From contig NC_059398.1 in the NCBI RefSeq assembly GCF_905220565.1, positions 12,049,210-12,113,209 on the forward strand: 64,000 nucleotides of DNA, given 5' to 3'. The DNA is from Melitaea cinxia. Lineage: Eukaryota > Arthropoda > Insecta > Lepidoptera > Nymphalidae. Shown piece after piece: positions 32,731 to 46,085 of the stretch. Position 1 is the stretch's first letter; each line of letters begins with the position of its first letter. Position numbers and translations under genes: made by a program. The notes beneath the pieces are model-generated. The model was not told the DNA's origin. It ran no database searches and saw only the letters and a program-made list of their open reading frames with translations.

Positions 32731-32815
32731 TGCGTTACTCACGATGCGCGTGCGCCCGTGTGACTTCCCGCTTGCAATAAATGGTCGTTGACCGCACACG
32801 CGCCCTGCTCCATCC
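32731..32815 (-). promoter_or_regulatory. GC-rich block A, candidate alternative promoter/first exon
   Basis: Diverged duplicate of block B, 520 bp further upstream on the minus strand. Where block B has CATGAGCAACGC (the proposed start codon), block A has ATCGTGAGTAACGC, a near-perfect splice donor (exon side begins at 32743). An open frame from an ATG at about 32810 reaches this donor. Could be an alternative non-coding or coding first exon; only sequence form supports it. Confidence 0.3.
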
Positions 32816-35620
32816 TCCTCAAATTTATACTACGAATCTAGCTTTATTATCTAACTGATAACATCTTACTAAGAAACTTTAAATAAATGTCATAATAAAC
32901 ATACTTTTTGTGTGGTGTAAGTTTTTTTGCTGTATTTACAGTCTTGGATAAAAAAATAATGTACCAGATAGTAACAACCCATTTTTTTATTTTTACAATA
33001 TACCTATACAGTAGAGCAAAATGACAACCAAAAACTGATCACTATTATGAGTGGATATAAAAATAAAATTATCAAATTATTTTTATTTTAACTTTTTTAA
33101 TAATAACAATAATTTTCTAAATATCTTACGAAAAAAGTTCTAATTTCAGAAAATAGGCACCATTTTTAGTTTTTTTTTTCCTAATGTCAGCCTTCCAAAA
33201 AAACATAATAGGCTCCATTGAATAGAAATGGAAACCTAATCTCAATTAAACATGTTTTTTTTTCATCGTAAATTCGTAACAATGTTGTTCGTGCTCTGAC
33301 ACAGCACTTAGTATTGTTATGAAAGGTGCGAACTTTTGCATTAAGTGTGTCAAAGTTCAGCTTGACCGTTAGATGTGCAGTCGAGTTCCCAGAAGATGAA
33401 ATCAATCTTCAATAGATGAAATAACATTAAAAATAACTCATAGATATTTTGATTCGTTATTTCAATTAAATTTTAGACCGATTTGTCATTATAACTAATA
33501 ACAAAAGTAGAAACAACACATGAAAACAACAAAAAAATTATATATTCTGGTTATTGCTCTTCACAACTAACTTAAATTTTTACTAACATTTTCGCAACAT
33601 AAAAATTTTAACAAAAACTAAATCTATTAATACTTTTTTGTTTAAATTTGTGGTGTTCATTGCAAATATTTAACATATTATATTTTTTTTCTTTGGAATA
33701 GGTAAATATTTAAAAACGTGTTGTTCTTTCAGTTTTCACTAAACACGTTTCTGTCTACTAAATAAAAATAGTGTTATAAATATTGATAAATCTTAATATA
33801 GTCTGAACATGGTCTAAACATTGACTCTGCCAGTGTTCGTATACCATCCTGACAACGCCTTCTTTTCTAAAAGCAATTATTAACAAAAAATATATTAAAA
33901 CTAATTACTTATATAAAAGAAAATTCTCTTTCGTGCGTCATTAGACAGCGGTTGCTTTCCATTAGTTACGGTGATTTACTTTTTCTTTATATTATTAGGT
34001 TCGTCTCGACACAACTGATTGGCTCGTGCTGTGAAAATTACAGCAGCTTTCTCGTTCTTTGATAACAGCATAATAAGTTGTGCCACTATTGAAGAAAAGT
34101 CGGTATTATCAAAGTTTTTGATGATATAATTTAATAATGTGGTTTAATAAAATTTTATTCTTATAAAAGATTTATTTAATAACTTTGTACAAAATAAATA
34201 TTGTTATTATTTTAATAATTATTTTTATATAGACAATTAATTGAGTTCTTACTATACTTATTTTTTTTATACCACAAGGTTGACACTACCCCCAATGCCC
34301 ATCGGAACTTTGGTCACCCTACTCACCACAGGAACACAACACTGCTTGAAAGCAGTATTATTTTGTTGAGATCTTCTGTGAGGTCGAGGTACTTCCCCGG
34401 CTGGGCTGTTCCAGATATTGAACAGGATATTTATTGCTGTGCCCTACCTTAGTTAAAATTTATATTTCTCTCTCTTCTCTGTTATATTTAAATTAGTATT
34501 ACAATTACGCATTTTTTGAATTTTAAGAGGACATAAATAAACTAACTTAATTATTATAGCTGTTTTATTTTACATTCAAAAGGCTTTTTATAAGACAAAG
34601 TCAACTTACTCTCCAAATGAAATAAAATTAGTGGTAAAACAATAAATCTTGAGATATTTTTGTTCGTTGGTTACAAAAATAAAACTGTTATCTTAATCTG
34701 TAGTCTCCAGTTAATACCGTATTAAAATCGCTTGTCCCGGGAGCCACCCGCGTCTACCCCGTCTAGACTACCCGTATCAACTTATCTAATTTTAACCGTT
34801 CGCAAACGAGGTGACGGTCGTTAGCAAACATTTTTCAAAGGACATTTAAAATTGTCCGCTTTCACTGTCTATTCTACGTGAATTTTCTTTTTTACGAAAA
34901 CGTCTATGAGAACATTTTCTAACTTTCACTCTAAAAATATATTTGATTTTGATTCGTTATTTCAATTCGAATTCAATTGTTCGAAATAAGAGAAATGACT
35001 ATTGTTGTAACAACAAAAGATTTTGCCTATCATTCATTATTGTTAGGGTGAATTTGTCAACTTATACAGTAGTAAGTTATTTGTTTGAATAATTTTCAAT
35101 GCATTTTCCAGAAATGTGAACAATATTTCGCAATATTCAAGTTTGTAATATACGTAAAAAAAAAATGGAAACACGGGCTATATTATTGCGTGATCATCAA
35201 ATTCAAAAGGGTCGAGTTAGGTAGTATTTGTGTGCGTATTATGGACACAACCATTTTATTCAATTCTTAAAGATCCTGACCGGTCAATGTTATGAAATGT
35301 CAATGGGGTTCGTCTCCTCACCGTTGGAAACTAATCTTCCTCCCGACCCAAGTGACGATTTAGTGTGCACTCTATAATTGGGTATTACGGTTAATACATT
35401 CCTATTATAATCATCTTTTAATAAATTTTTATAAAAGTTATAATGACTACATAATGTTTATGTTAAAATATATAATGTTAAATTATATTTTTATTAATAT
35501 TTAAACAGTGCCAAAAGATTTTATTTAAGTGGTGCTGTTCAAATAATCTTAGAGTTAAACAAAAAATGATGTAAGGCACCATACCAGAAAGATTTTCTTT
35601 AATCTAATACTATTATTAAA
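32816..35620. other. AT-rich DNA with one degenerate repeat
   Basis: Holds a diverged copy of the 20180-20465 repeat at 34295-34455. No coding exon, RNA gene or other element end was recognised. Confidence 0.5.
34295..34455. repeat. Dispersed SINE-like repeat, diverged copy
   Basis: See 20180-20465. Shares the GAGATCTTC and CTTCCCCGGCTGGGCTG blocks. Confidence 0.5.
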
Positions 35621-35852
35621 CGAGCAATTCTTGTATATATATTATAATCTGAATCTCGGAAATGGCTCCAACGATTTTCATGAAATTTAGTATATAGAAC
35701 GTTTCGGGGGGATAAATCCATCTGGCTAAGATTCATTTTTAGAAAATGTCGTTTTTGTCGTTGTTTTTAGGCAATGAAAAAATGGCTACAATAGAAGAAA
35801 TAGAATAGTTAGAACACGAAGGTAAATTTCGCAGTAGTCAATAAAGTTGTAA

Positions 35853-35943
35853 TAGCTCAGGTGGGAAATCGGCTGGTCGGGATCGACAAAGAAGAACACG
35901 GTTCAAATCCCCACGTCTCCGGGTCGATTATTTTTTTTTTTTT
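35853..35943 (+). other. tRNA-like block with A box, B box and T-run
   Basis: TAGCTCAGGTGG (35853-35864) fits an A box and GGTTCAAATCC (35900-35910) fits a B box; a run of 13 T follows at 35931. The spacing is tRNA-like, but the acceptor strands (GTTGTAA against CGTCTCC) and most of the T stem do not pair, so it is not a functional tRNA. Likely a tRNA-derived part of the surrounding element. Confidence 0.5.
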
Positions 35944-36009
35944 CTAATTGCATTCATGATTTTTTATTTAAATAAGCAGTTCATATTTTTTTTTTTAATT
36001 AAAATATTA

Positions 36010-36345
36010 AAGCTGGCTACGGCATTAAAATATATAGCCATCCCCTCTCTTCCCGTGGGTGTCGTAAGAGGTGACTAAGGGATAATACAGTTCCACTACC
36101 ACCTTGGAACTTAAAAAGCCGACCGATGGCGGGATAGCCATCCAACTGCTGGCTTTGAAATACACAGGTCGAAGACGGGCAGCAGCGTCTTAGGTGTGAC
36201 AAAATCAGCCCTGCGGTCACCAACCCGCCTGCCCAGCGTGGTGACTATGGGTAACACACATGAGTTCGCACCATTTTTGGCGCGAACTTATGGAGGCCTA
36301 TGTCTAGCAGAGGACTGCAATAGGCTGAAATGATGATGATGATGA
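36010..36345 (+). mobile_element. SINE-like retroposon, (GAT)n-tail family, copy 3
   Basis: GCTGGCTACGGC start, TCTCTTCCCGTGGGTGTCGT core, and GATGATGATGATGA tail. No clear target duplication. Confidence 0.8.
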
Positions 36346-36499
36346 ACGATGATTTTTCATTATTGTCGGTAAAATCGAAAAATATTATTCATATTTTCTA
36401 AATATGTAATTCGTATTTTAATATAATTTCCAAAAAACACGATTTACTAAAAATACCGAGCTAAGCTCGGTCACCCAGGTACTTAAATTAATATTGTTC

Positions 36500-37303
36500 C
36501 GCATATTGAAGGCATGGTTGGAAGAGCTTCCAAGCTGTTAGGTTTTGTTATCAGAAACGTCAGGGCATTTAAGCGCTCATCAACCAAAATAGCTCTCTAT
36601 AAGAGAATTGTGAAATCAGTTCTTGAATATGGTAGCGTGGTATGGCGTCCACATTATGCTTGTCACATATTACGTATAGAACGTATTCAAAAGCGGCTGG
36701 TTCGGCATTTAGTTTACAATCATTACAGAGACAAGAAGTCACTCTCGTATAATGATATTTTAGAGTCACTGAAAATGCAAAGTTTAAACAGCCGACGTGA
36801 CTTACTTGATCTCCGTTTTTTCTATAAAATTATGAGAAATTATCTAAGTTGCCCAGCTCTTTTGGAAAAAATTATGTTTAGAATCCCTCTTCGGATGCCT
36901 CGCAAGCCGGTTGAGCCACTCTTTCGTCCACTTCGTAGAACATTTTTGGGTGCAAACTCGCCAATCTCACGAATTTGTATGCTCTATAATAGGTGTGGGG
37001 GATCGATTAACGTACACTGCATGTCTCTAACTGGATTTAAAACAGAAATTGCCAATAGGCTGACTTAGTGGTTATTGTAATAATAATAATAATTATTTTT
37101 TGATTATTAGTCTTGGTGTTTAACACATAATTTAGTTTCTAAGAAATTTTCTTTTGTATACATAATATAAAAAGCATGTGGAGTATACCTGTAACTGGTT
37201 GTGCAATTAGCATAAATAAATTAAATATTATACTATAGATGTAAGTAACATTGTAACACTCGTTGGTGTACCAAATAAATAAATAAATAAATAAATAAAT
37301 ACA
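36500..37303 (+). pseudogene. LINE 3' end (post-RT domain), 5'-truncated
   Basis: An open frame of 184 residues (36514-37068) matches the region after the reverse transcriptase in LINE ORF2 proteins: KLLGFVIRNVRAFK, then IVKSVLEYGSVVWRPHY, RIERIQKRLVRHL and SLNSRRDLLDLRFFYKIM. Catalytic motifs are upstream and absent. It ends with a tail of AAAT units (about 37274-37302), typical of this LINE type. The frame is intact, so the copy is fairly young. Confidence 0.75.
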
Positions 37304-40300
37304 AGAAACGTTTTTAAATACCGTAAGGGTTAAGGGTAATGTTTTATGGCATAAAACTTATTAATCAGGCACTATAAAAAAATGTATAATATTTACAATC
37401 AGCACATATTACATTCATTTTAATTTTATTTTTAACAACAGAACGACCCAAGAATCGAGATCAATTTGTCGTAATAATTAATTTGCAATGTCAACGTCGA
37501 GTGTAACAATTGTCCCCATAAACGTACGCGTGTTCGACCATCGGGATTATTTGCTAAGTTATAGAAATTCTGAGAGTATTCCGGACAGTGATTTATAAAG
37601 GGGGTTATGCCACCCTCGCAAGGGGCCCACACTGTCCACCGCAATATAACGAACATTGATTTCAGAAATCGAAAGAAAATTTATCCAAAACACGTTAGCA
37701 ATTACGTTTGTGTTTAACAAATAAAATGTTTAAACGAAATTAAAGTTATTAGAAAAATACTTTTTATAATTCTCCATATGATGTTAGAAAGCTTTTTAGT
37801 TTCATGCATCATTTTTATTTCTCTTATGGTTAATAGAATATAACCATCAAATTTCTTGACTAAGCAATTCTCCTATCTTGTCATACACTAACGGAATCGT
37901 ACGAGTAAACAACAAAACTGTCCGTTATGCTTTTATTCATGCTTGCACCTTCTTTTGTCTGAGAACTAACTGTGTTAAATAATGTCGGCTATCCTGATTA
38001 GTTTTTCTCTTGTCCAGAGTAACTGGGTCGTTTGTTGATCAGATGGTAAGGCGGATAAGGTGCTTGCGATTGACTGTAACGAGTTTTTTTTGTAAGCTGT
38101 CTTTCTGTTTCTACGACATGCTGACATCTCTTGTCATTTTTTAATTGAATTAATCGCTGATATAGCAAAAAAGATGTAAGTACCAATTAACATTTGCAAA
38201 CATTCCTGTATTAATTTAATTTGAATATCTTTTAATGGATAATTTCTTCTGACAAGTGGGACGGCATACGAATCAACTGAATAATATTAATTGAGAACGT
38301 ATTTTCAGGACAAGCCGTTATAAATATAATTAAAAAAATTAACAATATGTTATAATTAACAATGTAAAAAAAATGTTGGCAAATAATTAATGATATTTGT
38401 ATGTGGTAGGTACCTAAGTATATTGCAATGAATAATGTACTAACTAAGACTTATTACTTTTTATTTGTAGAAAAAAAAACTACACGTTATTTAACCCTTA
38501 ATTGAAAATCCATATCATTGACTTAGTATTAAAAAATAATAATAATGCAATGGACTATAAATACTTTTTGTTTTTACTATTAACATTTTACAAAATGTTT
38601 ATATTTGTATGAATACTAAACACAACGAAAGTGTTAAAAAAAGTAAATGTACGTAAAATTGACAATAAAATTATAAAGTAGCATATTCATTTTTTTTTAA
38701 TTAAAGGCGGTTTAGTTCATCGCAATTTTGTTCATTGAAAGAGATATATATGTATGTAAAGGTACGGAATGACGTCGACTCTTAATTTAAAACACAAGAG
38801 ATGCTCAAATGTATGTAATACAATCAATAATTACCGTTATTTTCATTATAATACTACTATTGAAGTTTTTATTCAATTATTCTTATTTTTTGAAGATTTG
38901 ATGTTATAATAACAGCGCTTGTAATTATTTATACCTTCAATCACCCACATTAAAGTTTACAGTTTTGTTTATCGAAGAAAAAAAACATATATTAGTCAAC
39001 TAGTGCCTATAACACAGTCCTTAAGTTGCCTGCCTTAGAATTACTTCTATAACTGTATGTTTATCTTAAACAACATAATAAAGAGGAACTCATACTTGGG
39101 TGATAATAAAAGCATAGCTAGTAAAGCGCTTAACAGTAACATTAAGTTACACATATTAATACGTCACCTATTTCCTATGTTTCGTTATAAATATTTACAT
39201 ATCCGGACGTATATGATAATTAATACAAGCATTTAAACGAACTTATGTTCCTCTTCTAAATCCTTAAGGCAAGTAATACAGTATTAATTATGTTTATTTA
39301 AATAATAGGTATAAACAAACAATGTTATTTGTATCCGTACAAAATCAGACGAGCGACTAGTACTGTAGAGAAATGAAAATTTTAAATAATTGAATGAATT
39401 GTCTTCTGTTTAAAATAAAATGCATTATTCCTATTTAAAAATTCCATAATATCATTTGACTTAAAGATAATTATCACAACAAATAAGTTAACCAATCGAT
39501 AGTTGGAAGTTCCAGGCGGCTCATATATGGATCGATAGGGCAAACAGGGTCGCAGGCACACCTACTTGACCACGCAACGGTACTGCTATGACCAGCCGAT
39601 TCACCAACATACCAAGACTTGATTTAATGCTTCTAAACCTAAGATCAACTAGCCTTAAAGGTGCCTGGATTTACTGGATTTAATGAACCATATGACGTTT
39701 CGGCATTTACATGGTAAATTTACATAAGTATGAATATGTACATATTATTTTGCTATTGTAAATGGAGTAGATGTTTTAAGTGATACCTATATGTCATTAT
39801 ATAAAGTGACCAAAAAAGGTAATAAAAATATTTTTATACGAAATCAATATTAAAGGTATTAAAATATATTTAAAAAATTATAATATATAAAGATTTTCAT
39901 TATAAAACCATCCAACACAAAATGCTAACAATTACACAATAGTAGCAAACGTAACAGACTTTTTTATCTGTACGAAAAAAAAAAAACAGACACTGAAGCT
40001 ATTTTGGAACCATCTAGTTTTCAAAAAGTCTGTCTATCGATTGGACGAAAGTGACTGACATATATATGAAGGAGATTAATTATATGATATCACCGAGAAA
40101 AATTTTTTTCGGTGATATCATATAATTAATCCGGTTTTGAATATCTATTAAACCTTATTACGGATAACTCAAAAAGATAAATGTTATGATAAATCGATCA
40201 AAATGTGAAGTGAATAATGAATATACAAGCCATTGTGATTTGAATTCAATTTATTGCGTGTAACGTTTTCTTTTATTGAGGTGTAATGGAATTGGATCAA

Positions 40301-42275
40301 CAATTACAATATCTTTGTATAGCGTATCGAGTATAGCTGACTTACACAATTAACTTATTCAAAGATAAAAATATAAAACCTTTAAGCCGTTATAATGTTT
40401 TCGAATTTGATTATTATCTATATAAAACTTTAGAACAGCTTAGAACCTAAAAATACTTATTACATATAGTAACTACAAAATAATTTTAAGTTTCGAAAAC
40501 TAATTGTTACAAATGAACGTCAAAAAATTTTTACGAGTAAGAAAAGCTCGAAAAGAAATTCGAACATACATAGGTATTTATAAAAATGGAACCAATGTGA
40601 TCTGGTGTTCATTTTAGAGACAAAACCATAAAAAACTCTGTTAATTTCAAACTGATAAATTAATGTGAAAAAAATATTTAGCGTCCAATGACTCCTGTTT
40701 CTATTAATCTTTTTATGTGTTGTTTGATAAGTATTACGCCTTTATTTCAAGCTACATCTGTAGCTGAAATTAGCGTGAATGTATTTCTAATTTTTTATAA
40801 AATTAATTAGCAAATATTAAGGAAAAGTTAAATATTTTAGTTACTCTCTTATTTAAATTGAATATAATAATAGCTTAGAAAAATCATGCAAACCTATGAT
40901 TAAAAATTCAAAGTCATTTAAAACCATTCAGAGATTGATGCAAAAAACTGTTGCAGAGATGAATATCGACAAGGAGTCACGATCTTCGTCATATAATCTC
41001 GACTTTCACGGAGTATATTTTTCAACAGTTCTGATACAGCCCGAAAAGAACTTTTAATCTTTTCATAATAGTCGTCCGACTAGAAAGGCATCATGATACC
41101 AATAGTTCTTAGTTCAATGGTACAAAGTTTTACTGGCACAAATCCCACTGATGTAATTTTGTAAAAATAAAGATATAAAAAGTAATTTAAAACTATTTTT
41201 ATATAAAAATAAAAAGAAATATAACAAACTTTTAATAGGTATCTATTATTTAACATTTTTCATGTCAAGTAAAGCAAATCGTTAATCTTAGTATTTTATA
41301 TATTCTATCATTATTTTATGATTTTATGCCATTATATATTATTCTGCTATTTATAATTTTTATTAATTTGTAAAATATTAAAAATATTTTAATCTTTAAA
41401 TTTATTTTTATGTACTAGTTCGCATTGTAAGCTATTTTAATAACGCGTTAAGTATTTTTCATATAGGTATCCCAAACAATGTAAACCAACTGCCACAAGG
41501 ATGTCTGTTATTAGCTGAATAAAAAAAACAACTTGACTAATCTATCGTAAAAAAAAAACTGTATCCCGCCGATGTATACTTATGCAAAGTAAATGACAGT
41601 CAAGTGGGAAACTTAATACGGATCTCAGTGTGAGAAAATAGTTTTCATACGTGCGTTTACACTTAAGAGTGAGTTAAAAAAAAAACAATCGTTCAAGTAA
41701 AATCTATTAGCTTTAGTAATGGACCTTTCTCAGTAAACATTCATACAGTATACAAACATTACGTGTAAGACAATCACAAGCTTCAATAACAAAAATAATA
41801 CGGTGCGTTGTTAACCACAATAATGTTTACTAAAGTCTGAGTTTATACGTGGTCAATATAAAACTGATGTATAGTGTATACATAGCTTATACGAACACAT
41901 GCAATAAATTATATTAATTATTTTAAATAACAAAAGACTAAAAATGTATATAGGTACGGGTAACTAATGTTAGATTATTTTGTAATACCTACTGGAATTA
42001 TGTGTTATGAAGCTTCACATTATTTTTTTTCAACTTATTGTTTTTTTTAAAGTATATCTTGAATTTACTGTCACAATGTCATTCTATAAATATTCTTTAA
42101 ATACTTAAAAAATATATTTAAATGATTTGTCTTTATAGAATATGATAGACGTTTAACATCAATAAAATCAAAAGAAACAACATGAAGCATTTGAAGGCTG
42201 ATCTAATGGAGATGCTTTCAAAGCATCAAAGAGTATTGCAATAATAATTGTGTTTGCTCGCAAACGAAAAAAAAA
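37304..42275. other. AT-rich DNA with a palindrome
   Basis: No supported host exon. A 74-codon open frame at 37432-37656 (minus) is unusual in composition and is listed as a finding. A palindrome lies at 40075-40130. A GC-richer patch at 39490-39660 shows no coding pattern. Confidence 0.5.
40075..40130. repeat. 56-nt palindrome without spacer
   Basis: Left arm ATTAATTATATGATATCACC (then GA) is exactly mirrored by the right arm; only one G-T pair (40097/40108) breaks full symmetry, with the centre in an A/T run. Confidence 0.9.
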
Positions 42276-42937
42276 ACCGACTTCAATTACATCGACGAGT
42301 AATACAACGTAGATCGACGACAAAATAGTCAAGTAACTACGCGTTATCAAAGATTACTCAAAAAGTAGTTATCAGATCTCAATAAAATTTATACGTGACC
42401 ACATGACAAACATCAGCTTTCGATTAAATTAAAAATTATTAAAATCGGTACACCCAGTAAAAAGTTATAGCGGATTTTCAAGAGTTTCCCTCGATTTCTC
42501 TGAGATCCCATCATCAGATCCTGGTTTCCTTATCATGGTATCAAACTACAGATATCCCCTTTCCAACAAAAAAAGAATTATCAAAATCAGTACATCCAGT
42601 AGAAAGTTATTGCGGATTTTCGAGAGTTTCCCACGATTTCTCTGGGATCCCATCATCAGATCCTAGTTTCGTTATCATGGTACCAAACTAGGGATATCCT
42701 CTTTCCAACAAAAAAAGAATTATCAAAATCGGTACATCCAGTAGAAAGTTATGCGGTATAATACAACGTAGGTCGACGAAAAAAGCGTCAAGTAAAAACG
42801 CATTATTAGATATAACTCGAAAAGTAGTTGTTAGATCTCAAATAAATTTAAATGGGACCAATTGGCACACAAAACCTTTCGATTAAAACAAAATTTGTCG
42901 AAATCGGTCCACACGGGCAAAAGTTCTGATGTAACAT

Positions 42938-42978
<41 letters not shown>

Positions 42979-43016
42979 GTCGAATTGAGAACCTCCTCCT
43001 TTTTTGGAAGTCGGTT
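42276..43016. mobile_element. ACCGACTTCAA family element, copy 2 (with internal duplication)
   Basis: Starts ACCGACTTCAATTACATCG and ends GGAAGTCGGT. The block TTTCTCTGAGATCCCATCAT with AAGAATTATCAAAATC occurs twice (about 42498-42580 and 42630-42735), so the copy is longer than the others. Includes an A-run of over 30 at about 42941-42974. Confidence 0.65.
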
Positions 43017-44809
43017 AAAAACAGATCGCGTAGGTAATTGAGCACCCTCCCGACATTCCCTGATTGCACGCTCAACAATTCCCACGCGTTAGTTTCGTTC
43101 TCCTAGCGCAGTTCTTATGAAATTTTAATCAAAATTGCGTAAAGTAGGTACTAGGTGGGCTATTATATCATCGATAATGACTTAGAAGATAATGTAATTA
43201 CTATATCGATTGGACGCGAAGCTGCCTATTGTGTCGGTATAATATGAAATTTTACGGAATTTTTATGCTTCATTGTGTTGTCATTTGTTACTACTGAACC
43301 TTCTATAAGAGCACCACTGTTTAGTTCGTACTTTTTCGTGTAGAAATTCTAATAATAATTAAATAATATGTATGTATATGTTAACATAAAACATGATGAT
43401 ATACCTTAGTATTAGCGATCGTGTTCTGTTTTGTGAAATAATCGTCCAGAAAAAAGGAAACTTATTTGGAAGACACTTTTTTGTAAAGATTTGTTTTTCC
43501 ATAGTATACTTAAGCTGTGTATTTCTACTACTATTTTTAGAAAATTATATATTTTTTGGCATTTACGTGATTGATCAACCTTGAATAAAGAGATTTCGTT
43601 TTATATTTTTTATGAAACACCTAACAAAGGCTGTAACGTGATGCAAAAAGTTTTGTTTGTAAAAAGAACAAACACTACAAACAGACGTCGGGTAAAACAT
43701 AGATTCCGAGAGGGCACTAAATGTAAGTTTGAAGTAACTCCTTGAGCGAGCTCGCGTGCTCGAGGATTCTTCCCGTAATCTTACGGTTATGAATAGGAAT
43801 CATGTGAAGCAGAGCTAGTAATTGGGTGCACCCGAGCGGCGCTAGTAATTGATATGGCAGCCTAGCGGTTCTTCAGCGTCGTGTGCATTTATCTACGCCC
43901 TTAGATATAGATATAGCAATCCGATGTTTAAGACTATTATTAAATCAATTGACTTCTGAGCAGAAGTTAATAATTTTTAAAAAAAATTGCGAGCGAAATT
44001 TAGATCGAAGTTTTCTTATAAGTTATGAAATTGAAACGCCTTTTTCTTATAAATGAAATCTGTTGAATACATTATTTAATATTATTATACTGTATGCACA
44101 TGCAGTTTTAAATAAATGTTTTGTTGGATAAATTATTTCAGTAAAAAAAATTAAAATTTTCCGCCCGATTCGCGTAATAAATACAAATAAATAATAAAAA
44201 TCAAAACTAATATTATACAGACAATCTATGATTATGTTTGTTTGTAATAATGAATAATAACTTTGTAACTACTGAACCGCTTTTAATAATCATTTTACCT
44301 TTGGAATAATTTGTAACATAGGCTTTAAAACATTACTCTATGATTTATTGCGGGGTAATAGTAGTTAACTATAAATGTCAACTCGGATGAATATTCTACT
44401 AATAAAAATTTATTGTACATTAGCGCATTTTTTTTATTGTATTTTGTTTTGTATTTGTTAACCGTACAGGCAAAACTAAATTCAAATAAAATTTTGGTTT
44501 TCCTTCATGTCTCCAAATATTGCTTAATGAAAAATATAAATTAATTATCAGTAATAGTAAATTCCTTATTGTTATCGTTATGAAATTATTATTATTCTTA
44601 TTTTGATGGTTTAATATTTTGGTTAAGATATCTATGTGTCTTTTAGTAACTTACCAAAATATTCATTACGATGAGCCATTTTAAAACCATGAGTTTTCTA
44701 GAATTTACATGCATCGTTCACGAGTAACACTAAAGTTCAAATGAGTGGTTCTTTTATGTTATGGTTTACGAATCGCGATCGTTGTTCCCGCCAACAGTTA
44801 TGAGCCGGG

Positions 44810-44965
44810 TGTACACAAGTTTATTGTGACGGCTAGCCCGCTAAACTGAAGGAGTAAGCAGCGTGAGAGCTTCGCGAACCGTCTCTGAATGGCCCACTCT
44901 ACGGAGGGAGAAATGGCGGGAGGGACGTTCTTGTAGGGGAAACCGCGCCAACCGCCTCCGGTAAT
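44810..44965. promoter_or_regulatory. GC-rich patch, possible promoter
   Basis: About 150 bp with many CpG, including GGAGGGAGAAATGGCGGGAG and ACCGCGCCAACCGCCTCCGG, inside DNA that is otherwise strongly AT-rich. No frame of note. Could be an upstream promoter or non-coding exon; no neighbouring gene proves it. Confidence 0.2.
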
Positions 44966-45749
44966 TCACTAAGAAAAGTTATTTTTTGATTGCCTCAAAG
45001 GGTCTCCTTGTACCTATAGAAAGCGAAAACATTTTTTTTGCAGCGTTTTGTATAACTACAGCATAGTTTAGCAAAATGTAAAAGATTTCTTATATTTTGT
45101 TATGTAAAAGTAGTGAAAATATCTTAATTAATATAAGGTTACTGTTAAATCTAATACAGCAATAGTACTTTTATAATACTCATATTTCTAAACAGTCATT
45201 TCAGCTGTATTGCTAATAATTTTCACTAAGGAAAATGATAGCTACGGTTATAGATTAATCCCCTTATACCTAGTTAGTATTCGTGTGTAGTGAACTTTTA
45301 AAGTGCTATTATTACACACACAATAATAAAACCTTACTGTAGGGCTCACGATTAGTCAACGATGACGTTTAGTTTACTATTGGGCAAAATGTAGGTAAAA
45401 AAATTCAAATAAATGCAAATAAATAATAAACAATAATGCATTTCACGTTATATCTTTTTTTATTTAAGTAAACAAATAATTCGGAATTTCGGAAAAGGAT
45501 ATGGGTATTAATAAGCACTACTTCATAACGGTCACGGTATCGTCTACGGACACGAAATAATTTTCGATGATCGCATAGATTCGGTTAAACATATGTTTTT
45601 AGGTATAATGGAAAAAATGATGAAAGCAAATAGCAAGGTGTTGGTATATTCGCAGTATAAACTTCTCGATAATTTGTTACAGCTACAGTGGTGATTATAA
45701 CTATACATTTTTAAGGACATTATGTATAAGTAAAATTTATTCGGAAGGA

Positions 45750-46085
45750 CGACTAAATCTATATTTATAAAATAAATATATATTTCGTGTCACGATGTTT
45801 GTTAGCGATAAACTCTGAAACTACTGAACCAATTTTTATCAAATTTTGTAAGCATCTGTAATTTAGTCCAACTTGGGAGATAGGGTAGTTTTTATCTCAA
45901 TTATTGATCTCAATATTTATTATTGGAAATTAAATGTTTAACATACGACTTTGTGTATTTATCGGTTAGTTCTATAAAATCCTAATAGATGGCGATTTGG
46001 CATCTAAATTACACAGATATCCCGTAGATGGTGCCGTATTTCTATTTCTAGATTATAGATGAGAAAACTGCTAGCTTATTATTAA
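45750..46085 (+). mobile_element. Helitron-like element
   Basis: Near its start TCTATATTTATAAAATAAAT, TTTCGTGTCACGATGTTTG and CTGAAACTACTGAACCAATT match the 5' portions of the element at 20599-20807. Ends approximate (GAAAACTGCTAGCTT). Confidence 0.4.

Larger units (their letters stand above)
35626..36482 (+). mobile_element. Helitron-like/unclassified composite element
   Basis: The left part has TAATCTGAATCTCGGAAATG and GATTTTCATGAAATTTAGTA; the right end has a hairpin CCGAGCTAAGCTCGG (36456-36470) then TCACCCAGGTACT. Between them sit a tRNA-like block (35853-35943) and an inserted SINE-like copy (36010-36345). The hairpin before the end suggests a Helitron, but a clean CTRR end was not seen, so the class is open. 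Confidence 0.4.

Noticed and set aside
42831..43085. Two minus-strand frames with a long poly-Phe run
   Set aside because: Caused by the A-run in the copy 2 repeat.
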